Positions 56,511 to 64,000 of a stretch of DNA of 64,000 nucleotides are shown piece after piece. A program made the translations under genes and the position numbers. Within the stretch, counting starts at the first letter, position 1, and each line of letters starts with the position of its first letter. Where the stretch lies: the NCBI GenBank assembly GCA_030077755.1, contig JAQJZZ010000015.1, forward strand, positions 682,001 to 746,000. The letters are read 5' to 3'. Origin of the DNA: Filosporella fistucella (taxonomy: Eukaryota > Ascomycota > Leotiomycetes > Helotiales). The notes under the pieces are model-generated. The model did no database searches and had not been told where the DNA came from. It was given only the letters and a program-made list of their open reading frames with translations.

Positions 56511-58366
56511 TTCGATGTTGTCTTTGAATCTCGAATAGAGTGTTGGAAAAACACGGCTTTCTCAGCGAAACGTTCAGAGACGGCGATCTTTATAAAGCCA
56601 AAAGGTTGTTGCAACGAGCATTTCTCTACAGCTGCAGAGGGAGTTCTTATGACTAGATAATAACTTCAGCTCACCACGTCCACCTACCCTTGAAATATAT
56701 CTAAGGGCCATAGAGGACTCAAAAATATCGCAGTGGCAAGTGGATGAGGTTTGACAGTGTTCCGAGTCGGCACCCTTTTCAATATCATTGGCAATGGATG
56801 CCGAAATAGAAGCCATATTCGCACGGCAGGGTGAGACAATCAAGCATCGAATGGAGTGGAGCTCCGAAGAGCAGAAGCGAGAGCTTTTGATTTGTGAACG
56901 CTGACACTGATTTTAATTCGAATTCAGATGTTATGGCAACAGGGGACATTTTTCTATAACCGTTATTGGTGCATCGGTCAGATGCGGAAGTTTGGGGGCT
57001 TTGCTAAGTAAAATCTTACCCCACGAAGAGGCATTCTGACAAAGAAGACTTCACCTCCTTAGACTCTAAGTCTCAGCCCAACCTCGCAACGCAACTGAGG
57101 AACAGTGTTTCCATTACCTCGAAGTTTGCCACGAATCCTGGAACCAACGAGCTAAGACCTTGTCACCCCATGTCATTATGCATCGTAAGCGGCAAATGGC
57201 CTTGTCAGTGACAAAATATGTTCCTAAACGCTCTGTACTCCAATGGGCAAGTGCTGCGTGCAATAGTAACGCTTCATTGCCTTTTCGGGGGAGAGTAAAA
57301 TCAGCTGCTTTCTACCCTGAGTGTGCTCTTCGTGCAACCGGCCCTTGCACTGACCAGCCGTATTCAGATGAATAATCGCCGTGCATATAAGCGTGGTAGG
57401 AGAACCGAAAATCCGTCTCAAATGCGTTCAACTCCCTGCACACCCGCACTCCTCACGTTTTTTACTCTCGTGTGTCGTCTCCTCCAAACTAAGCATTCTG
57501 TAATCCATAGATATATTACCTTGACTCGGGTTCTTCCATCATGTTCTGGATTTCGGAGATATAAAATTGTGGGTTATACGGAAAGAACGAATGTTAAAGT
57601 CTGTACTATTCTTATTTACCGCCAATTTCCACTGCTTGCGTACGCAATAGATACGCCAAGGCTTATTTCCAAGAATTTTGGCGTATTGTCAAGCATTCAC
57701 GTCTCCGTATCTCATGCATGAAGGACTTCTTTAGACCATAAGCTCCGAGACGCCTTCAATCCGCTTCCCACAGCGGAGAATTGAGACACGCTAAGGTATA
57801 CCGGCATAGCCTATCAATCTGCGGTTGGATTTTAGGAAATTGGCGGTCACAGTGGCCGATCTCCTCTTCCTGTCGGTATTGAGAAGAAACGCTTTACGGC
57901 ACTTGAGATTAGTCAACGCAACTCGTGTGTTGGCCCATCCGACTCAGATCAGTAACAAAAGAAAGGGGTTCATGCCAAAAATCTTCTCACGATGGGCTCA
58001 TTCCACAGCTTCACTTCATGACATCCGAGAGACAGAATCTCAGTATTGGTTCGCCGCCATGCACGCCTCATGATCGTCGAGCATGTGAATCTTTTACCTT
58101 CAACCGCAGCGATGGTGTCCAATCATTACGCGTGACCAATCCTTCTTTCAAATAAATTGGTGGAGTACGAGCACCCTGCAACTTATGGCCGCCATAAGTC
58201 GCGGTCATCATCGATCAAATTGTTATAGAATCGAGAAACCGATCCATCGAATCAAATATTACGAAAATATCCAGCAACGAGGCACAACCACAATACAATA
58301 TTTCTGGACAATACACATTTCGGACACGCAGTATAGTGTTGCCGAGGGACTGAGTGGGTGATTTTG
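56511..58366. other. Gene-poor stretch, first part
   Basis: 1.8 kb with many short overlapping frames on both strands (for example 57323-57721 plus, 57825-58073 plus). None has a family signature or joins a neighbour by consensus splice sites. No transposon ends or long repeats seen. Confidence 0.45.
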
Positions 58367-58645
58367 ATGGGTTTTTGGAGCTGGAAAGGAGTGCCATTGC
58401 AGCCACGGATGGTAGAAGGGAACATGCTGTTGTCGAAGGATGATCACAACAGAATTCTACCGAGGTGGAAGACACTCGACGGGTTGACCACCATGCCTCT
58501 ACTGATCTCGAGCCAACTGTCTTACAAAGAGATATGGCTGCTTGCGATTAATCGATACTTTATTGGGTGGGAGAGGAAACGATATACTGAAGAGGACGCC
58601 TTCGAGGCAACAAAGACGGTACGCTCGATAACATCACAAGAATGA
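58367..58645 (+). CDS. Possible fragment or small gene, weak
   Basis: An ATG-started frame of 92 codons reading MGFWSWKGVPLQPR...SYKEIWLLAINRYFIGWERKRYTEEDAFEATK. The last half has amphipathic, protein-like composition (aromatic, Lys and Glu rich). No domain is recognised, no promoter box is clear, and it may be an exon of a larger or decayed gene. Kept as a low-confidence call. Confidence 0.2.
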   Translation: MGFWSWKGVPLQPRMVEGNMLLSKDDHNRILPRWKTLDGLTTMPLLISSQLSYKEIWLLAINRYFIGWERKRYTEEDAFEATKTVRSITSQE

Positions 58646-59691
58646 GAATGTGAGTATGTTCCGCGAGGCAGGCCATCAGACAGTCGAGGGGCAATCTCAG
58701 AGTCTGGACCCCGCATGGCTACGCCATAAATAAGGTCATCTGAAGGGAATGACAGCCGCCACAAGAGGATCCCATAGTCTGGAGCCGAAGGAAAAGGGAC
58801 AATCTGTCAATATCAGCGCCACGAAAAAGGCTGATTAGCTTTCAGCGGCGAAATTACGCTCATCGAATAGTGAGTTGAGAATTCACATGAGATGATGATG
58901 GGTCTCTCTCCATACCCACAGACAAGGGCTGTTGAGCATCAGAGAGTGAAAGTTTTAAGGATGTACAATCCGTAAGCAAGCAATGCTGAATGATTCACAA
59001 GCTGGAATTTTGCGATGAATGATCTGTTTCCCATCTAATTCCAGATTTGGAGTATGTTACAGATTGCCCGCTTGATCTCTGTGAAAGTTTCGCTGGCGAT
59101 ATTAAACTATCAATCTCTGTTCTATACATTCTTTACTTTGTTGCCGTCAGCTAGCAGCTAAGCTTACATATAGCATTGGAGCCTCATGACTCTGGCATAG
59201 GTAGGGATGTTGCTAGAACACAAATGAAAAACAAGGATTTTCCAGCACAGATTAATGAGTCTGAAGCGCATCACCCTTTGGCCGAGTATTCAAGTCACTT
59301 GCATATATTGCCGGCATCTTGGGATAATTGGTGGAAAATTTGTTCACCCATAATGACTCCAAATTGAAATGAGAACATCTCCAATCCATTTGCTCCCTCA
59401 TTGTCCCTCAGTAAATGCTGTCTTACATCATCTTTACTCACCAATTGTTAATCTCATCAAATCTCAGCCAAGCTTCAAAAGTCCACTCCTAAACCCTTAC
59501 GAATCACCTCTATCCACCTCCACTGTCATTCCAATTCCTCAAAACAAAGTTCTGACACCTGTTTTTGCACGCCGTTGCACCATGGCATTCACGATCGTAT
59601 GATCGACATGCATGTAAGTCCCATGCAGAATTATTAATCATCCGACATGTGTCTTGCATTTCTTGCTATAGGATAGGACAATCGACATAAA
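58646..59691. other. Gene-poor stretch, second part
   Basis: Nothing recognised on either strand. Confidence 0.45.
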
Positions 59692-59916
59692 ATGGGAATA
59701 TGCATGCTTTCTTGGTATGAGTATCCATTTGCTGTTTTGAGGTGTATATTTGGAATCGATGGAGGGGGTTATTTTGCCCCTGCCAAGAGGTTCCGAGAGA
59801 CGGTGTGCCCGAGATGTATGCATGACATGATTACTCCTCTACCGGCAGTCGATGAGTGGTGTTTCCATGACGGTTGCAAATATGTTGTTGGATCATTTCC
59901 TGGTTTGGGATGTTGA
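59692..59916 (+). CDS. Possible small Cys-containing protein, weak
   Basis: An ATG-started frame of 74 codons: MGICMLSWYEYPFAVLRCIFG...VCPRCMHDM...EWCFHDGCKYVVGSFPGLGC. It contains C-x2-C and WC-x4-C, so it could hold a metal ion. It does not follow the CC-x-C layout of the 42-46 kb cluster. No intron or promoter evidence. Confidence 0.2.
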   Translation: MGICMLSWYEYPFAVLRCIFGIDGGGYFAPAKRFRETVCPRCMHDMITPLPAVDEWCFHDGCKYVVGSFPGLGC

Positions 59917-60035
59917 TTGTTGGTGCGGGTAGGCCTCTGTTGTTGAGTGACTTCTCATTTTATCGTAGGTAGTTTCCTCGAGGAATTGATACCTAATCAG
60001 ATGGTCGTACGTTTGATGCTGTTGAGCTGATCCGT

Positions 60036-61782
60036 TTATTGTGGCTCTGTTCCGCCCTCAATGCTTACTTCCAAGTAGTATGTATACCTTCCAGCGACCA
60101 TTTTCTTCTTGGAGTGAATACAGAGGCGTTTTATGTCAGTGAGATGATCACTGAGAATAAATGAGAAGGAGCGTCCAGAACAATTATCCGCCTTCTGAAG
60201 GTCATCAACTCGAGGAAACTCTTCAGAACGAGGATCGAAATCAGATTCCGAGCAGCTCTCGAACCATAATTTAAAACCCACATCATGTATCCAAAACTTT
60301 AAAGTGATGATCTTGGTGTATGTTCTGTCAAAAAATATACCCTGCCAAACGAAGCGGAGGTAGGCAAAAGCAACATCATCCGATGGGTCTGGGTGAAGCA
60401 TGTAGATATCGTCCGGTCCCAAAGTGGATTTTGACCAGTCAAGTTTACGATAAACCCCAAGTACCTGATGTGATACAAGCGTCAGATTGCAAATCACGGG
60501 TGTTCTGATTCGTACCGTTAAGTCTTTTGGCAACTTTTTCTGTGGTGGAGATTTTTCAAGTATGTTATAGATTTCTTGTGTCTCCAAGTTGGATGGCTCT
60601 GACGGAGAATGGTCTAATAGTAGTGGACCACATCGTTCCCATTTAGTACCAGCGGCGCCGATTACCTTACGCAATGGCACTGCGATGACTGGCTCAGACA
60701 ACGGGAAGATGTCATCATATAGGTTCCTGTTGGATGCTCTCTGTAGAGCATAAAGATCATGACAATTCAAAGGGGCAAAGAAATCAACCTTTTCCAAACT
60801 CTTCGGTAATGCCCTCGACAGCTTGAGGTCGCTGCGTGGAACGAGGATTAACTCCAATCGAAGGCCCTGATTAGTTAAGGCATATGGTTTTCGATCCTGA
60901 TCAAAATGGGCTCTCCTGATACTATTTCCAAATCGAAACGATTCAACGGAAGGGGCAAGTAAACTCGGACCAGAAGGGATATCGTCCCACGCAAAGATCG
61001 ATTCGTCGGCGCTCTGAGCAAGTAGCTCCAGTTGAAGGCGATGGAACGCTTTCTCCCCCTCACCATACAGCAATGGCATGTTCACATCGAACAGACCTAA
61101 GAGACAGTAGGCCATATCCTCAATTCTAGTAGTTTCTCGCCTTGACGCCCAAGACATCTTTTGAGCAATGCATGCGCTTTTGAAATTAAGGAGGTCCCGG
61201 ATACCAGTGACATGCTCGATCACAGTGGCTAAAGAAGATTTTGTGCCAATATTAGTCCAATCTTCGGTATAGAACTCGACATAATCGGGAGCAAGAAGCT
61301 CTTGTAGAGTCCAGCCTCTCGTGAACCATATACTTTTAGTAAACCCGTCCCTAGACTTTACGTCTGATAGATACGTATAGCAGACCTGCAAACCGTTATT
61401 TCAAGGCCGCTCTGAACGATAGGTAATTTTTACCTCTGCTTTTCGATACCATTCATACATCGAGTTAATAGCCTCCGAAAGCTCGGCACTGCTACTTTTG
61501 TCAATACAACAAGAATCTATCCACTACAAGCAATGAGCCTCTTGTTCCCCTTCACGATATGTCCTTTCCATGTCTTACAGCATAATCCCAGCTATCTTCT
61601 TTTGCTCGAGCACAACAACCCATGATTTTGCTCCAGCCTGCCTTAGTGGGGCCTCGACCTGCTTGCAAATCTTGAAAAGTGACTTCCTCATTCTCCCATC
61701 GGTGCGACAATATAGCGTAATGTGGGATTTGGTCATCAAAGAACTCTGAGAGCTCGAAAGAACTTGTATTCAACAGACGCAT
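60036..61782 (-). CDS. HET-domain protein of the HET-E type
   Basis: Three exons (61782-61579, 61523-61434, 61385-60036), all phase 0, give 547 aa. The opening MRLLNTSSFELSEFFDDQIPHYAILSHRWENEEVTFQDLQ is the classic start of HET domains of the HET-E/HET-D group. Next come GWSKIMGCCARA, WIDSCCIDKSSSAELSEAINSMYEWYRKAEVCYTYLSDV and FTRGWTLQELLAPDYVEFY. The segment RIEDMAYCLLGLFDVNMPLLYGEGEKAFHRLQ closes the domain. Unlike HET-E-1 there is no NACHT P-loop or WD40 array afterwards. About 300 residues of unassigned sequence follow. A role in allorecognition cell death is inferred from the domain. The first two introns fall at the positions usual for this group. Confidence 0.88.
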
Positions 61783-62466
61783 TGTATTCGCGTGTAAGAT
61801 TATTGAGGCTGTTGATGATATAATCTTGAAAGATAAGGCTGAGGTTTAGAAGCTAAAAAGTCGAGGCAGCTGAGAGTAAGCGAGGGACCCTCCTATTGGT
61901 AAAGCAAAGTCAGGTGACTATGACAGGATTTCATGTGCAAGGTTGGTGATTCACGCTTGACATGTACATACACAAGGATTTCATAAAAGAAAGACTATTC
62001 GATTGCTTTCGGTATCCAGAGCGAAAGTCAAGATACTTCATCTTACCCAACATTGATATATTGGATGAGTGCGGCATGTGTCACGTGATATCACCGCCGA
62101 AAGGAAGTGAAGACGAGGTTGAGGGCCAAAGCAACGCGAATCGATTTAGTAAAATACTTAAGAAGTCCGTGGCAATGGCAATAGACTATGATGTGACTTT
62201 GAGAGTTCCAGCAAAACATTATTTATTTTCACTGCGGGGTAGCGCCTGTTCGATGATCGGCGCTGGTAGGATGAAATCGTGAAACTGTCAGCATATCAAG
62301 ATTTCCCAACCTCACAGATACGCAGCAAGAGTATCAACTTTTGAAAGTAAGGCACACCACCAACATCGATTATCTTTCTTGGGATGATTGTTGCGATTCT
62401 TGTCCTGCATAGTGCTACAGTTTGAGGAATTTACTATTTCAGAGACAGGCGTGCTTGGTGGCTATC
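61783..62466. other. Divergent intergenic region
   Basis: Upstream of the HET-E-type gene (minus) and the hydrolase gene (plus). An open frame at 61962-62282 shows no domain and is not called. Confidence 0.5.
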
Positions 62467-64000
62467 ATGCTTCGTGAGGGCGCAATGAGGCGAATTGCTT
62501 CGAGTTTCATTTTATTGTTTCTCTATGCAACGCTTTTGACCTCGGTTCGAGCATCAACGCCTCAATTTCAATTTCCTCTGCGAACTGAGGCAGCGCCGGA
62601 GTGGAAAAAGTGCGGAGATGTCAACAATCATACTATTGAATGTGAGCCTCCATATTCTGTGGTTTGTGTGTGTAATCAATCAGTCTGACAAAACTAGGTG
62701 CCCGTATTGACGTTCCATTGGATAATTTCAGCAAGTCACCTTCAGAGAGGACTGTCTCTATTCCGCTGTTCCGCTTCTTAGGGACAAATGCCTCAGCAAA
62801 TGGAGATAACAGCATTTTGCTCAATCCAGGCGGGCCAGGAGGTAATTGTCACCCTCCAAGAAAGCACGATTTAGAAACTAATAATTAATGTAGGTGGAGG
62901 AGCAGCTCTCATTTTCCTTTTTGGCGCCACTCTAAATAAAATCATTGGAGAGAATTACAATCTCCTCAGTTTCGACCCTCGTGGTGTTAATGGATCAATA
63001 CCTCAAGCCAGCTGCTATGTAAATCCTGAGCAAAGGGCGGAGATGATACAAAATAACCCTTGGGACCTTGAATTTGAAGCTGGAGAGATGTTTACCAATG
63101 CTGAAAACAAGGCAAAGGCATGCGCTGACACTTCTGGTGAATTTGGCGCCTATGTAAATACACCTCAGACTGCGGCAGATATGAACTCAATTCTTGATGC
63201 GATTGGTCAGAAAGACATGTATTATTGGGGATTCAGCTGTGAGTTTACACACACGATTCTCCCATTCCCATTGTCTGGCTGATCTTGATCACAGATGGCA
63301 CAACCTTGGGCCAAACATATGCTCAATTATTCCCGAATAGAGTGGCAAGACTGATAATCGATGGGGTCAGCAATCTCAACGAATGGTATAATTCGTTCAT
63401 TTTTGAAGAATCTTTGACAGATACCGACAACGTCTATGCTGGATTCTTCGAAGAGTGCTTCAAAGCGAAAGATCATTGTCCTCTGAACTCGATCAAAAAG
63501 GACGGATTTGAGACAGTTGAGCAGCTGAAAAGCCATATTGACGACTTCCTTGAGAAACTGGAGCAAGAACCAATTCCAGTCTACCTAAATGCCTCAAAGT
63601 ATGGTGCAGTCACGAGACGAAGCATTGTCACGAATGGAATCTTCCCGGCTCTATACAAACCGGTTCCCACATGGCAAACACTAGCAGAGAATCTCGCAGA
63701 ACTTTTGAAGGGGAACGCCACTCCTGCATTCAACGCATATTCTGATCTATGGTTTGCAGGACGCCTGATCGATGAGACAAACACATTCGTTATCAGCAAC
63801 GATAACTGGAAATCCGGTCCAGCGGCGCCAGTTCATGGTATCAAGCCCATTCAAAACTATTCCCTTTCGGCACCTCAATTATCAAAACTTGTATCGCTTT
63901 ATGGAGGTTCTGACAACTTCGATCGTGCTTCGTGGTCGATTCCTACGACGCATAATTTCCATCCTCGATATCATCCCGAGTTTCCACGAGTCAAGACAGC
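62467..64000 (+). CDS. Secreted alpha/beta hydrolase, TAP-like (S33), 5' part
   Basis: Exons 62467-62641, 62698-62841, 62894-63238 and 63295 to beyond the window edge; 457 residues are visible. The start has a signal peptide (RIASSFILLFLYATLLTSVRA). ARIDVPLDNF and LLNPGGPGG give the oxyanion-side loop. YNLLSFDPRGVNGS is conserved. Ser221 in GFSYGTTLGQTYAQLFPNRV is the nucleophile. This is the layout of tripeptidyl aminopeptidases and related proline iminopeptidase-fold enzymes that are secreted by fungi. Intron 3 ends directly after the Ser codon plus one base. The catalytic Asp and His and any TAP C-terminal domain would lie mostly past base 64000. An in-frame ATG at 62485 is an alternative start. 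Confidence 0.85.

Overview
The window is nuclear DNA of a filamentous ascomycete. Most genes carry short (about 45-90 bp) GT-AG introns. There are paralogous HET-domain genes, plant-cell-wall hydrolases (GH10, GH43), a haem-thiolate peroxygenase, and fungus-specific versions of PEX7, ATG22, BFR1, SPT3 and MSS116. Gene style and content fit a Leotiomycete such as Botrytis or Sclerotinia; that placement is inference, not a database match. I recognise about 30 genes or gene fragments on both strands. All coordinates come from hand splicing, so exon edges are predictions.

Layout. 1-8 kb: the 3' end of a small dimeric-barrel gene, a secreted peroxygenase, a MYND zinc-finger protein and an intracellular GH43 beta-xylosidase. 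8.6-15 kb (minus strand): a tandem GFA-domain protein, an orphan protein with a STAND/NLR-type N-terminal domain, and the mitochondrial Obg GTPase MTG2. 16-26 kb: a small conserved fungal protein, BFR1 divergent from RPB5, a peroxisomal-type acyl-CoA ligase ending in AKL, and an acidic protein of unknown function. 28-38.5 kb: a CUE-AlkB-GRF dioxygenase divergent from PEX7, a secreted GH10 xylanase with a very unusual C-terminal tail, the DEAD-box helicase MSS116 and a conserved hypothetical. 39.5-46.1 kb: an accessory-looking block with a HET-domain gene followed by four small Cys/His-rich paralogues. 46.7-56.5 kb: a DmpA/BapA-type aminopeptidase, a decayed zinc-finger relic, a secreted M24 peptidase, SPT3 divergent from ATG22, and a carboxymuconolactone-decarboxylase-like protein. 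56.5-60 kb is gene-poor. 60-64 kb: a HET-E-type HET protein and the 5' part of a secreted S33 TAP-like hydrolase.

The most novel item is the four-gene cluster at 42.3-46.1 kb. Each gene encodes a 55-115 aa protein with the order CC-x-C ... C-x(2,3)-C-[GN]-H ... C-x-C. Each is interrupted by one phase-1 intron inside the same codon, the residue between CC and C. Each has a TATTTAA box 160-200 bp before its ATG. Two copies add Asn-Gly-Tyr repeats at the N-terminus. No function is assigned; zinc binding is an inference from the Cys/His pattern.

Functional links are otherwise loose, as expected in a fungal chromosome. GH10 and GH43 could act in sequence on xylan. The AKL-ending ligase and PEX7 both concern peroxisomes, although by different import signals. 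Several housekeeping pairs share short divergent promoters.
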